Numbered from the stretch's first letter, positions 1 to 9,181 are shown. The stretch: DNA of 64,000 nt from Acinetobacter sp. ANC 7912 (GCF_039862785.1 NZ_CP156795.1:372001-436000); one strand, 5' to 3'. Numbers and translations are program-made. The notes: generated by a model from the letters alone, not told the origin.

Positions 1-823
1 TTTGTATGGTTTTTCTGCTTACCGCATGTTACCTGCAGCACAAAATATTTATCGCTCTATTTCACAAATAAAATTTTCTGGTCAGATATTTTCGGTTCTT
101 CAAGCTGAGTTTTCTATAGAGAACAATAAATATCTTCAATGTGAACATAACCAGAATTTGACTTTAAATTTTGAACATTCTATCTGTATAGAAAATATTA
201 GTTTTTCATATCCAAATCGTCTGGATCAGCCAGTATTGAAAAATATGAGTTTTAGTATTCCTAAGAATAGCTCTATCGGTATAGTAGGGAAGAGCGGGAG
301 TGGTAAAAGTACATTGATGGATATTATGTTGGGTTTGCTCACTCCACAAGACGGTCAAATTTTGATTGATGGGGTTAAGTTGAATGATCAGAACATTGCA
401 GCATGGAGAAACTTAGTTGGTTACGTGCCGCAAAATATTTATTTGGTAGATAAAACAATTGCAGAGAATATCGCTTTTGGTATACCTAAAGAGAATATTG
501 ATCTAGATCGTGTTGAATATGTGGCTAAATTGGCACAAATTGATGATTTTATTAAAAATCAATTAACTTTAGGTTATTTTAGCATTGTTGGTGAACGAGG
601 GGTAATGCTGTCAGGCGGGCAAAAGCAACGAATTGGAATAGCTCGTGCATTATATAAAAAACCACAAGTAATTTTTATGGACGAGGCAACAAGTGCTTTG
701 GATAAAGACACAGAAGAAGCAGTAAATGAAGCAATTCAGCGTTTAGCTGGGAAAGTAACCTTAGTGATCATTGCGCATCGAGAAAGTGCGGTAGCTGGGT
801 GTGACTGGCTTTTGAAACTATAA
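1..823 (+). CDS. PglK-like ABC transporter / glycolipid flippase, C-terminal part (5' end outside window)
   Basis: The reading frame is open from the first bases, so the gene begins before the window; only the end of the membrane domain and the whole nucleotide-binding domain are present. In the visible fragment the Walker A motif GKSGSGKST lies at about residues 96-104, followed by a Q-loop (YVPQN), the signature LSGGQKQR, Walker B (VIFMDEA) and a switch histidine (IIAHR). The sequence before the ATPase domain, with LPAAQNIYRSI, resembles the last transmembrane-coupling segment of PglK/MsbA-type half-transporters, which flip lipid-linked oligosaccharides at the inner membrane. The following glycosyltransferases and nucleotide-sugar genes support a role in glycan flipping rather than drug export. 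The exact substrate is inference. Confidence 0.8.
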   Translation, partial: LYGFSAYRMLPAAQNIYRSISQIKFSGQIFSVLQAEFSIENNKYLQCEHNQNLTLNFEHSICIENISFSYPNRLDQPVLKNMSFSIPKNSSIGIVGKSGSGKSTLMDIMLGLLTPQDGQILIDGVKLNDQNIAAWRNLVGYVPQNIYLVDKTIAENIAFGIPKENIDLDRVEYVAKLAQIDDFIKNQLTLGYFSIVGERGVMLSGGQKQRIGIARALYKKPQVIFMDEATSALDKDTEEAVNEAIQRLAGKVTLVIIAHRESAVAGCDWLLKL

Positions 824-920
824 ATACTAATTTATCAGGGTTATAAAAAAAGGTTGATTAAAAATATCAGCGATAGCATGAGATGATGTAATCAAGTAGA
901 TCTATGGAACGTATATAATC

Positions 921-1890
921 ATGAAAAAGGTATATGTATTACAATTTAGTCCTTGTAGCTCTGATAATTGTGGTATTGGTAAATACCAAGAAAATTTTAT
1001 GAATATTTTTGCTAATTATGTAGAGATTGAAACAAAATTCTTTGATCCAGGACCTTATAAAACACGCTTAATGAAAAAAGATGAATTCAATGTCGTTAAG
1101 CATAAACTTGCTAAAGAGCTGGAATCGTTTGATATCCTTCATATACAACATGAGTTTGCTCTTTATTCTGGGAGTCAATTTGCTCAAATTATTAACATTG
1201 CAAAGTCTATGGACAAGAAAGTTGTAGTAACAATTCATACTTCTCCAAGCGTGATTCTAAAAAGTACACAATTAAGTAGTTTTATTATCAATTATTTACG
1301 TCAAAAATGGCGCCATTTTAGAATTAATAAAAACCATATTTACCCAATCAGAAAAGCAGATCTATTAATTACTCATAATAAAAATACTAGCAATGATCTA
1401 AATAGGTATGGGATTGAATTAAATAAAATATTACAAATCACAATTCCTGTACTTAAATTGAAGGATTTCAAACATGTAAGTACCGAAATTACAGAGAAGC
1501 TAAAGTGTTCGCCAGAAGATATCATATATGCAATGGTTGGTTTTATGAATGAGCATAAAAATATTACAGATGCAGTAAAGGCGCTGAAATATCTTCCTGA
1601 GCATTATAAGTTTGCGATTATTGGTGGGATGCACCCCCTTGATAAGGGAAATATATATAATGTCATTACAGATCTTATAGATAAGGAAGGGTTAAAACAT
1701 CGAGTGTACATTACTGGTTTTGTGGAAAGTGATGATCAACTTAATGCATTGATTCGTGAAGTTGATATTTGTGTGTATCCCTATAGTAATAGATATTATG
1801 GACAAGCTTCGTCTGGTGCTCTTAACTTGGCTTTTGCAAATGAGTGTCCAGTTATTGCTTATCCTACTGATAGTTTTAAGGAGTTAAACG
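921..1890 (+). pseudogene. GT4-type glycosyltransferase, 5' part, interrupted by IS66-family insertion
   Basis: This encodes the first 323 residues of a glycosyltransferase. It starts MKKVYVLQFSP with a GIGKYQ loop near residue 19, and a GT-B C-terminal half follows (AMVGFMNEHKN, VDICVYPYS, SSGALNLAFANECPVIAYP). At 1890 the frame runs into an IS66-family left end and stops at 1955 after about 21 element-derived residues. The remainder is at 7478-7650: joining 921-1890 to 7478-7650 gives 1143 bp, an uninterrupted frame of 380 residues. The lost C-terminal part is the last helices of the GT-B fold, so the product is probably inactive. It lies 97 bp after the flippase gene and is likely part of the same glycan operon. 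Confidence 0.85.
1883..1890 (+). repeat. Left target-site duplication GTTAAACG of the outer IS66 element
   Basis: GTTAAACG lies directly before the left end GTAAGCATCC and recurs at 7470-7477 directly after the right end. Eight-bp duplications are characteristic of the IS66 family. This shows a genuine transposition into the glycosyltransferase gene. Confidence 0.93.
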
Positions 1891-2295
1891 GTAAGCATCC
1901 GGCTAACACAGCCTTACCAAGCGATCCTATAAGCCTTAATTTAGTTCCCACCTAAAAACAAGTGGGGACTTAATCCATGAACATGGATATATATTCAGCA
2001 ACACCTCCTGTTGCTAAAAAACGCAGAAAATACAGCAAAGAATTCAAACTCAGTATTGTCAATGCCTGTAAAAATCCTAATACCTCGATCGCTTCGGTCG
2101 CACTGCAACATAGTATTAATGCCAACCTTGTCAGTCGTTGGATCAGGATCTTCAGCCATCATGAGGGTGCCGTACAGGATCCTACTCATGTGAATCCAGC
2201 ATTTATTGCTTTGCCTTACACTGCTGCAATCAGCCAACCTATTGATGAGAGGATCACGTTGTGTATCACCGTGCCTCATACGAATAATGATATTC
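1891..2295 (+). repeat. IS66 left arm, outer copy (405 bp)
   Basis: This arm contains the left inverted repeat, a leader and a 3'-truncated tnpA (start 1977). It ends in TGATATTC immediately before another left end. The tnpA frame continues into that next left end and stops at 2360, giving a hybrid protein of 127 residues that has lost the natural tnpA C-terminus. By eye this arm is identical to 2296-2700. Confidence 0.9.
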
Positions 2296-2700
2296 GTAAG
2301 CATCCGGCTAACACAGCCTTACCAAGCGATCCTATAAGCCTTAATTTAGTTCCCACCTAAAAACAAGTGGGGACTTAATCCATGAACATGGATATATATT
2401 CAGCAACACCTCCTGTTGCTAAAAAACGCAGAAAATACAGCAAAGAATTCAAACTCAGTATTGTCAATGCCTGTAAAAATCCTAATACCTCGATCGCTTC
2501 GGTCGCACTGCAACATAGTATTAATGCCAACCTTGTCAGTCGTTGGATCAGGATCTTCAGCCATCATGAGGGTGCCGTACAGGATCCTACTCATGTGAAT
2601 CCAGCATTTATTGCTTTGCCTTACACTGCTGCAATCAGCCAACCTATTGATGAGAGGATCACGTTGTGTATCACCGTGCCTCATACGAATAATGATATTC
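2296..2700 (+). repeat. IS66 left arm, second tandem copy (405 bp)
   Basis: By eye this is an identical copy of 1891-2295 with a second truncated tnpA (2382-2765, again fused to sequence read from the next left end). It also ends in TGATATTC at 2693-2700. No matching third right arm exists, so one right arm was lost or this arm was duplicated by unequal recombination. Confidence 0.9.
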
Positions 2701-2842
2701 GTAAGCATCCGGCTAACACAGCCTTACCAAGCGATCCTATAAGCCTTAATTTAGTTCCCACCTAAAAACAAGTGGGGACTTAATCCATGAACATGGATAT
2801 ATATTCAGCAACACCTCCTGTTGCTAAAAAACGCAGAAAATA
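2701..2842 (+). repeat. IS66 left-end fragment (142 bp)
   Basis: This fragment has the left inverted repeat, leader and first codons of tnpA (ATG at 2787). It breaks off at AGAAAATA, directly followed by the left end of the complete element at 2843. If this was another insertion, the partner AGAAAATA copy that should follow a right end is missing. Confidence 0.88.
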
Positions 2843-2928
2843 GTAAGCATCCGGCTAACACAGCCTTACCAAGCGATCCTATAAGCCTTAATTTAGTTCC
2901 CACCTAAAAACAAGTGGGGACTTAATCC

Positions 2929-3312
2929 ATGAACATGGATATATATTCAGCAACACCTCCTGTTGCTAAAAAACGCAGAAAATACAGCAAAGAATTCAAA
3001 CTCAGTATTGTCAATGCCTGTAAAAATCCTAATACCTCGATCGCTTCGGTCGCACTGCAACATAGTATTAATGCCAACCTTGTCAGTCGTTGGATCAGGA
3101 TCTTCAGCCATCATGAGGGTGCCGTACAGGATCCTACTCATGTGAATCCAGCATTTATTGCTTTGCCTTACACTGCTGCAATCAGCCAACCTATTGATGA
3201 GAGGATCACGTTGTGTATCACCGTGCCTCATACGAATAATGATATTCAGCTAAAATGGCAGACATCAGAAATACCTGCCTTGGCAGAATTACTCAAGGCA
3301 CTTGCAACATGA
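2929..3312 (+). CDS. tnpA: IS66 family accessory protein TnpA (complete copy)
   Basis: This is a 127-residue protein with an N-terminal helix-turn-helix of the IS66 TnpA/IS3 OrfA type: RRKYSKEFKLSIV, then SIASVALQHSINANLVSRWIR at about residues 38-58, matching the DNA-binding fold of this family. It is the only one of the tnpA copies here with its natural C-terminus (ending LLKALAT). Its last codons overlap the tnpB start in an ATGA arrangement. TnpA is needed with TnpB for IS66 transposition in studied members; its biochemical role is not fully established. Confidence 0.88.
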   Translation: MNMDIYSATPPVAKKRRKYSKEFKLSIVNACKNPNTSIASVALQHSINANLVSRWIRIFSHHEGAVQDPTHVNPAFIALPYTAAISQPIDERITLCITVPHTNNDIQLKWQTSEIPALAELLKALAT

Positions 3313-3644
3313 TCCGCATTGATGAAATCTGGTTGTCTACTCAGCCCATGGACATGCGTGCAGGTATGGATACGACCATGGCTCAGGTGGTGAGAGCCTT
3401 TGGCTACATCAAACCGCATTGTGCTTACCTGTTCTGTAATAAACGTGGCCATCGCATGAAAGTACTGGTACATGATGGACTGGGCATCTGGCTGTGTGCC
3501 CGGCGGCTGGAACAGGGCAAATTTCACTGGGCTCAAGTTCACCAAGGTGAAACCGTGGCCCTCAGCCCGGAACAGTTACAGGCACTGATCCAAGGTTTGC
3601 CCTGGCAGCGCATTGGACGACAGCAGGTGGTGACGATGCTCTAA
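3309..3644 (+). CDS. tnpB: IS66 family accessory protein TnpB (IS66 Orf2-like)
   Basis: The 111-residue product begins MIRIDEIWLSTQPMDMRAG, the typical start of IS66 Orf2 proteins, and contains CNKRGHRMKVLVHDG and GIWLCARRLEQGKF, both family hallmarks. I chose the ATG at 3309 because it overlaps the tnpA stop (ATGA) and matches the family N-terminus; a longer in-frame opening from 3255 only reads through the end of tnpA. It is one of three genes of the complete inner element and nearly identical to the copy at 5423-5758. Confidence 0.9.
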   Translation: MIRIDEIWLSTQPMDMRAGMDTTMAQVVRAFGYIKPHCAYLFCNKRGHRMKVLVHDGLGIWLCARRLEQGKFHWAQVHQGETVALSPEQLQALIQGLPWQRIGRQQVVTML

Positions 3645-3718
3645 ACTAGGTTGGTCCATTCTGCTATTCTCCAAACGTTCTATTTCATTCTTCTCATGAC
3701 CTCAGGCATACTGCGGTC

Positions 3719-5323
3719 ATGAATACACTGCCTGACTTAAGCCAACTGACCCATGAACAACTGCTGGAATTCACCCGGCAGTTGGCGCTGCAGCATCAGT
3801 CTCTGGCACAATCAAATCAAGAATTAGAAAAATCAAACCAGCAATTGGATGCCAAAGTTCAACATCTTTCTATTCTCACTCAAAAATACGAGCATGAACT
3901 GGCGCTGTTTAAACGGCATAAGTTCGCCCAGAAGAATGAACACTTAACGACCAAACAAATCCACCTGTGGGACGAAGCGGTTGAAGAAGATATTGCCGCG
4001 GTTGATCTAGAACTGGAACGGCTAAATGCAGACAAAACCGATGCAGCGACACAGAAAGCCAAAACCAATAAACCTAAACGTCGACCACTGCCAGATCATC
4101 TACACACCATCCGTATTGAGCATGAACCTGCATCAACCCAATGCGCTTGTGGCTGCCAACTCCGTCGTATCGGCGAAGATGTCAGTGAAAAACTGCATTT
4201 CAGACCGGCACAGTTCTATAAGGAACAGCATGTCCGTGGCAAATGGGTCTGTGATCAGTGTGACACCCTGACTCAGCAAGCGATGCCCGCCTATGTGATT
4301 GATAAAGGCATTGCTTCACCTGAACTGCTCAGCCATGTGTTGGTATCGAAATATGCCGATCATTTGCCGCTGTACCGTCAACGTCTGATCTATCAGCGGG
4401 CGGGAATCGAACTTTCTAGATCAACTTTATCTGACTGGATAGGTCGCTGCGGTGTAGAACTGGAACCTCTGGCCAATGCCTTAAAAGAGGTGGTACTACA
4501 ACAGCAGGTGCTGCATGCAGATGAAACACCGGTCACCATCATGCGGATGGGTGAGAATGATAAAAAACCGAAGAAAGGTTATGTCTGGGCCTATGCCACT
4601 ACACAGTACAATCCAGTTCAGGCGGTGATCTATGACTTTCAGGATAGTCGTTCAGGCCAGCATGCTGCAGAGTTCTTGAAAGGCTGGCAGGGTTATCTAG
4701 TCTGTGATGATTACAGTGGTTATAAAGCACGCTTTAAATCAGGCCAGGTCATTGAGGTGGGCTGCATGGCCCATGCACGTCGTAAATTCCATGAACTGCA
4801 TGTAACTGGGAAAAGTCAGGTCGCTGAACAGGCATTAGTGCTGATTCAGAAACTGTATGCGATAGAAGCAGAGCTCAGGAAAAAGACCGATGGTACAGCG
4901 GAAGACCGCCGCGAATACCGACAACAGCATAGTCAACCAGTGATGCAACAACTATATGAATGGCTCAACCAACATCATCTGACGGTGCCATCGAGTTCTC
5001 CCACCGCCAAGGCGATCAATTACACTCTGAAGCGTTGGCCAGCCTTAAGCCGCTATCTGGATGATGGCAATCTACCTATTTGCAATAATTGGGTCGAGAA
5101 TCAAATGCGACCTTGGGCCTTAGGGCGCAAGAACTGGCTGTTTGCAGGTTCGCTGCGCAGTGGTCAGCGAGCGGCAAACATCATGACGTTAATCCAGTCA
5201 GCAAAGCTGAATGGGCTGGATCCGTATGCCTATTTAAGTGATGTGCTGAAAAGGCTGCCGACACATAAAGTGACCCAGATTGAAGAGTTACTGCCACACT
5301 GCTGGAAACCTAAATCGAATTAA
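3719..5323 (+). CDS. tnpC: IS66 family transposase TnpC (complete inner copy)
   Basis: This 534-residue DDE transposase has an N-terminal coiled-coil/leucine-zipper region (about residues 10-70), a zinc-binding segment (CACGCQLRR and CDQC, residues about 140-185), then the IS66 catalytic domain. Acidic motifs are visible at HADETPVTIM, CDDYSGYKA and NNWVENQMRP, which fit the DDE triad. The length matches the family. A 74-bp gap separates it from tnpB. It differs at a few residues from the outer copy (for example NQHH here against NQYH there, and a C-terminus ending CWKPKSN instead of RWKSNSN). Confidence 0.93.
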   Translation: MNTLPDLSQLTHEQLLEFTRQLALQHQSLAQSNQELEKSNQQLDAKVQHLSILTQKYEHELALFKRHKFAQKNEHLTTKQIHLWDEAVEEDIAAVDLELERLNADKTDAATQKAKTNKPKRRPLPDHLHTIRIEHEPASTQCACGCQLRRIGEDVSEKLHFRPAQFYKEQHVRGKWVCDQCDTLTQQAMPAYVIDKGIASPELLSHVLVSKYADHLPLYRQRLIYQRAGIELSRSTLSDWIGRCGVELEPLANALKEVVLQQQVLHADETPVTIMRMGENDKKPKKGYVWAYATTQYNPVQAVIYDFQDSRSGQHAAEFLKGWQGYLVCDDYSGYKARFKSGQVIEVGCMAHARRKFHELHVTGKSQVAEQALVLIQKLYAIEAELRKKTDGTAEDRREYRQQHSQPVMQQLYEWLNQHHLTVPSSSPTAKAINYTLKRWPALSRYLDDGNLPICNNWVENQMRPWALGRKNWLFAGSLRSGQRAANIMTLIQSAKLNGLDPYAYLSDVLKRLPTHKVTQIEELLPHCWKPKSN

Positions 5324-5353
5324 AAATTGGTATGGGATTCAGCGGACGCTTAC

Positions 5354-5361
5354 TGATATTC
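5354..5361 (+). repeat. Inner target-site duplication TGATATTC
   Basis: TGATATTC directly follows the right end of the inner element and is the second copy of the octamer at 2288-2295 (also at 2693-2700). It corresponds to bases 398-405 of the element itself, so one IS66 copy inserted into the tnpA gene of another. Confidence 0.92.
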
Positions 5362-5422
5362 AGCTAAAATGGCAGACATCAGAAATACCTGCCTTGGCAG
5401 AATTACTCAAGGCACTTGCAAC

Positions 5423-5758
5423 ATGATCCGCATTGATGAAATCTGGTTGTCTACTCAGCCCATGGACATGCGTGCAGGTATGGATACGACCATGGCTCAG
5501 GTGGTGAGAGCCTTTGGCTACATCAAACCGCATTGTGCTTACCTGTTCTGTAATAAACGTGGCCATCGTATGAAAGTGCTGGTACATGATGGACTGGGCA
5601 TCTGGCTGTGTGCCCGGCGGCTGGAACAGGGAAAATTCCACTGGGCTCAAGTTCACCAAGGTGAAACCGTGGCCCTCAGCCCGGAACAGTTACAGGCACT
5701 GATCCAAGGTTTGCCCTGGCAGCGCATTGGACGACAGCAGGTGGTGACGATGCTCTAA
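5423..5758 (+). CDS. tnpB: IS66 TnpB, outer copy
   Basis: The 111-residue protein appears identical to the inner copy at 3309-3644, although the DNA differs silently at several positions (for example CATCGTATGAAAGTG here against CATCGCATGAAAGTA). It belongs to the right arm of the outer element, whose tnpA is cut by the nested insertion. The frame is intact and the product may still be made. Confidence 0.87.
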   Translation: MIRIDEIWLSTQPMDMRAGMDTTMAQVVRAFGYIKPHCAYLFCNKRGHRMKVLVHDGLGIWLCARRLEQGKFHWAQVHQGETVALSPEQLQALIQGLPWQRIGRQQVVTML

Positions 5759-5832
5759 ACCAGGCTGTTCCACTCTGCTATTCTCCAAACGTTCTATTTC
5801 ATTCTTCTCATGACCTCAGGCATACTGCGGTC

Positions 5833-7437
5833 ATGAATACGCTGCCTGACTTAAGCCAACTGACCCATGAACAACTGCTGGAATTCACCAGGCAGTTGGC
5901 GCTGCAGCATCAGTCTCTGGCACAATCAAATCAAGAATTAGAAAAATCAAACCAGCAATTGGATGCCAAAGTTCAACATCTTTCTATTCTCACTCAAAAA
6001 TACGAGCATGAACTGGCGCTGTTTAAACGGCATAAGTTCGCCCAGAAGAATGAACACTTAACGACCAAACAAATCCACCTGTGGGACGAAGCGGTTGAAG
6101 AAGATATTGCCGCGGTTGATCTAGAACTGGAACGGCTAAATGCAGACAAAACCGATGCAGCGACACAGAAAGCCAAAACCAATAAACCTAAACGTCGACC
6201 ACTGCCAGATCATCTACACACCATCCGTATTGAGCATGAACCTGCATCAACCCAATGCGCTTGTGGCTGCCAACTCCGTCGTATCGGCGAAGATGTCAGT
6301 GAAAAACTGCATTTCAGACCGGCACAGTTCTATAAGGAACAGCATGTGCGTGGTAAATGGGTCTGTGATCAGTGTGACACCCTGACTCAGCAAGCGATGC
6401 CCGCCTATGTGATTGATAAAGGCATTGCTTCACCTGAACTGCTCAGCCATGTGCTGGTATCGAAATATGCCGATCATTTGCCGCTGTACCGTCAACGTCT
6501 GATCTATCAGCGGGCGGGAATCGAACTTTCTAGATCAACTTTATCTGACTGGATAGGTCGCTGCGGTGTAGAACTGGAACCTCTGGCCAATGCCTTAAAA
6601 GAGGTGGTACTACAACAGCAGGTGCTGCATGCAGATGAAACACCGGTCACCATCATGCGGATGGGTGAGAATGATAAAAAACCGAAGAAAGGTTATGTCT
6701 GGGCCTATGCCACTACACAGTACAATCCAGTTCAGGCAGTGATCTATGACTTTCAGGATAGTCGTTCAGGCCAGCATGCTGCAGAGTTCTTGAAAGGCTG
6801 GCAGGGCTATCTAGTCTGTGATGATTACAGTGGTTATAAAGCACGCTTTAAATCAGGCCAGGTCATAGAGGTGGGCTGCATGGCCCATGCACGTCGTAAA
6901 TTCCATGAACTGCATGTGACCGGGAAAAGTCAGGTCGCTGAACAGGCATTGGTGCTGATTCAGAAACTGTATGCGATAGAAGCAGAACTCAGGAAAAAGA
7001 CCGATGGTACAGCGGAAGACCGCCGCGAATACCGACAACAGCATAGTCAACCAGTGATGCAACAACTATATGAATGGCTCAACCAATATCATCTGACAGT
7101 GCCATCGAGTTCTCCCACCGCCAAGGCGATCAATTACACTCTGAAGCGTTGGCCAGCTTTAAGCCGCTATCTGGATGATGGCAATCTACCTATTTGCAAT
7201 AATTGGGTCGAGAATCAGATGCGTCCCTGGGCGTTGGGGCGCAAGAACTGGCTGTTTGCAGGTTCGCTGCGCAGTGGTCAGCGAGCGGCAAACATCATGA
7301 CGTTAATCCAGTCAGCAAAGCTAAATGGGCTGGATCCGTATGCCTATTTAAGTGATGTGCTGAAAAGGCTGCCGACGCATAAAGCGACCCAAATAGAAGA
7401 ATTACTACCACATCGCTGGAAATCCAACTCAAATTAA
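5833..7437 (+). CDS. tnpC: IS66 transposase TnpC, outer copy
   Basis: This intact 534-residue IS66 transposase has the same motifs as the inner copy (HADETPVTIM, CDDYSGYKA, NNWVENQMRP). A handful of amino-acid differences and scattered silent changes show that inner and outer elements are close relatives, not a recent duplicate of the same copy. It is followed by the right inverted repeat ending at 7469. It could act in trans on the complete inner element. Confidence 0.92.
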   Translation: MNTLPDLSQLTHEQLLEFTRQLALQHQSLAQSNQELEKSNQQLDAKVQHLSILTQKYEHELALFKRHKFAQKNEHLTTKQIHLWDEAVEEDIAAVDLELERLNADKTDAATQKAKTNKPKRRPLPDHLHTIRIEHEPASTQCACGCQLRRIGEDVSEKLHFRPAQFYKEQHVRGKWVCDQCDTLTQQAMPAYVIDKGIASPELLSHVLVSKYADHLPLYRQRLIYQRAGIELSRSTLSDWIGRCGVELEPLANALKEVVLQQQVLHADETPVTIMRMGENDKKPKKGYVWAYATTQYNPVQAVIYDFQDSRSGQHAAEFLKGWQGYLVCDDYSGYKARFKSGQVIEVGCMAHARRKFHELHVTGKSQVAEQALVLIQKLYAIEAELRKKTDGTAEDRREYRQQHSQPVMQQLYEWLNQYHLTVPSSSPTAKAINYTLKRWPALSRYLDDGNLPICNNWVENQMRPWALGRKNWLFAGSLRSGQRAANIMTLIQSAKLNGLDPYAYLSDVLKRLPTHKATQIEELLPHRWKSNSN

Positions 7438-7469
7438 AAAAATAGGCATGGGGTTCAGCGGACGCTTAC

Positions 7470-7477
7470 GTTAAACG
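7470..7477 (+). repeat. Right target-site duplication GTTAAACG
   Basis: This is the second copy of the octamer at 1883-1890, immediately after the right inverted repeat. The glycosyltransferase reading frame resumes after it. Confidence 0.93.
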
Positions 7478-7650
7478 AAGAGTTTCATCCTATAAAAATC
7501 ACAGATAAGCCAGCTTGTTATGAACTTGCTAGAGAAATTATGCTTATTGATAAAGATAGTCTTCTTAATGCTTCTGCTAAATTTTCTGAAAAATATAGTT
7601 ATACAAACATTTCAAGATGTATCCTTAAAGCATATCAACAGCTTATTTAA
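7478..7650 (+). pseudogene. 3' fragment of the IS66-interrupted glycosyltransferase
   Basis: Read in the frame of the gene at 921, this gives the missing C-terminal 57 residues, including ITDKPACYELA and KFSEKYSYTNISRC, ending in TAA at 7650. The stretch has no start codon or ribosome binding site of its own in a suitable place. Precise removal of 1891-7477 restores a 380-residue protein, so the insertion is the only visible lesion. Confidence 0.85.
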
Positions 7651-7756
7651 TATATTTATGTTTTTTGTTGATTTTTAAAAATATTGACTTAACTATTTAT
7701 GATAGATTAGCCATTGTGGACGTAGTTAGAATTGTGTAATAAGTAAGGATAAAGTA

Positions 7757-9181
7757 ATGATTGTACCTGTGATTTTAGCTGGGGGATCTGGAACACGACT
7801 ATGGCCACTTTCAAGGCAATCCTATCCAAAGCAGTTTTTACACTTGGTAGATCCGAAATATACCATGTTGCAACTAACATTAAAGCGTTTAGATAATTTT
7901 CCGAAATCAGTTCTTCCTCCTATTATTGTTTGTAATGAAACTCATCGGTTTATAGTGGCAGAACAGTTAAGACAGATCGATATTGAAAATGCTTCGATTA
8001 TACTTGAACCTTGTGCAAAAAATACTGCTCCAGCGATTACACTTGCTGCTTTGCAGGCACAAGAACTTCATCCTAATCAACAGATAAGTTTGCTGGTTCT
8101 ATCTGCAGATCACTATATTGCGGATGTCTTTGCCTTTCAGAAGGCCATTTTACTTGCTGAACAACAAGCTATACGAGAAAAAATAGTTGTCTTTGGGATT
8201 GCACCAACGGAGCCACATACAGGTTATGGTTATATTCGACTTGATCAACCAGTTGAAGAAGAAAGTGTCTATCAACTAGATAAGTTTGTAGAGAAACCAG
8301 ATTTATTAACAGCTCATCAATATGTATCTAGTAAAAACTATTTGTGGAATAGTGGAATGTTTATGTTTCGAACATCACTATTTTTACAGGAGCTACAACA
8401 GTTTCAAACAGATATTTATGAGAGTTGTTTGAAGGCTTGGAAGAATAAGACGGTAGATCTAGATTTTATTCGTGTGAGTTTGCAGGACTTTGAAAAATGT
8501 CCAGAAAACTCAATTGATTATGCAATTATGGAGAATACTGCTAAAGGCATGATTGTTTGTCTTGATGCTGGTTGGAATGATTTGGGGTCATGGTTATCAT
8601 TGTGGCAATCTAATACAAAAGATCAAAATCAAAACGTAATATTTGGTGATGTCATTGCTGAACAAAGTCAAGGCAATTATATCCATTCATCTTCTCGTTT
8701 AGTAACTGTATTAGGTATAGAAAATTTGATCATTGTTGAAACAAAAGATGCGGTTTTAATTGCAAATAAAGAAAAATCACAAGAAATTAAAAAAATTGTT
8801 CAGCAACTGAAAAATGAGCAGAGGGTAGAATTCTCGCAACACAGAGAGATCATTCGTCCATGGGGAAAATATGATTGCATTGATATTGGTGAACGTTATC
8901 AAGTTAAACGAATTACAGTAAATGCAAAAGCTAAGTTATCTTTGCAATTACATCATCATAGAGCGGAACATTGGGTTGTAGTTAAAGGTACAGCAAAAGT
9001 AACTCATGGAGAAAAGCAATACTATGTTACTGAAAATGAATCCACATTTATTCCGGTAGGTGCTGTCCATAGTTTACAAAATCCTGGTTCTATTCCTTTG
9101 GAATTAATTGAAATTCAATCAGGTAGCTATTTAGGTGAAGATGATATTGTGCGTTTGAAAGATGACTATGGACGAATATAA
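7757..9181 (+). CDS. manC: Mannose-1-phosphate guanylyltransferase / mannose-6-phosphate isomerase
   Basis: This 474-residue bifunctional enzyme of the ManC/CpsB/AlgA/WbpW type makes GDP-mannose from mannose-1-phosphate and GTP; the C-terminal domain isomerises fructose-6-phosphate to mannose-6-phosphate. The pyrophosphorylase signature GGSGTRLWPLSRQSYPKQF is at residues 9-27 and FVEKPD near 180. The type II phosphomannose isomerase cupin, with RPWGKYDCID and LQLHHHRAEHWVV, occupies the last 110 residues. Length is standard for the family. The start has a good ribosome binding site (AAGGATAAAGTAATG). It feeds gmd, 209 bp downstream. A separate GMM/phosphomannomutase gene (for example algC/manB) is not in this window. 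Confidence 0.94.
   Translation: MIVPVILAGGSGTRLWPLSRQSYPKQFLHLVDPKYTMLQLTLKRLDNFPKSVLPPIIVCNETHRFIVAEQLRQIDIENASIILEPCAKNTAPAITLAALQAQELHPNQQISLLVLSADHYIADVFAFQKAILLAEQQAIREKIVVFGIAPTEPHTGYGYIRLDQPVEEESVYQLDKFVEKPDLLTAHQYVSSKNYLWNSGMFMFRTSLFLQELQQFQTDIYESCLKAWKNKTVDLDFIRVSLQDFEKCPENSIDYAIMENTAKGMIVCLDAGWNDLGSWLSLWQSNTKDQNQNVIFGDVIAEQSQGNYIHSSSRLVTVLGIENLIIVETKDAVLIANKEKSQEIKKIVQQLKNEQRVEFSQHREIIRPWGKYDCIDIGERYQVKRITVNAKAKLSLQLHHHRAEHWVVVKGTAKVTHGEKQYYVTENESTFIPVGAVHSLQNPGSIPLELIEIQSGSYLGEDDIVRLKDDYGRI

Larger units (their letters stand above)
2843..5353 (+). mobile_element. Complete IS66-family insertion sequence, inner copy (about 2.5 kb)
   Basis: This copy has both ends (GTAAGCATCC at 2843 and GGACGCTTAC ending at 5353) and all three family genes: tnpA 2929-3312, tnpB 3309-3644 and tnpC 3719-5323. 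It is the only complete copy in the block and so the likely source of transposition proteins. The tnpA stop and tnpB start overlap as ATGA, which suggests translational coupling. Confidence 0.92.
1891..7469 (+). mobile_element. Nested IS66-family insertion block (outer copy plus inner copies)
   Basis: The block starts with GTAAGCATCCGGCT and ends with AGCGGACGCTTAC, imperfect inverted repeats, and is flanked by GTTAAACG on both sides. Inside are four left ends (1891, 2296, 2701, 2843) and two right ends (5353, 7469). The outer copy is 1891-2295 plus 5362-7469, split by an insertion that duplicated TGATATTC (2288-2295 and 5354-5361). Inside that lie a second 405-bp left arm, a 142-bp left arm and one complete element (2843-5353). 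The complete inner element and the outer right arm differ by scattered substitutions, so they are two close but distinct copies. A full unit encodes tnpA, tnpB and tnpC. Confidence 0.92.

Noticed and set aside
2382..2765. Apparent complete tnpA gene of 127 residues
   Set aside because: It equals the true tnpA only up to the TGATATTC junction; its end is read from the next left end, so it is a truncated copy that happens to have the same length.
1891..2942. Tandem repeats that could be a CRISPR-like array
   Set aside because: Repeat units are 405 and 142 bp of IS66 coding sequence without spacers.
7680..7750. Sigma-70 promoter for manC (TTGACT near 7684)
   Set aside because: No -10 hexamer is at 16-18 bases from that -35; the assignment would be arbitrary.
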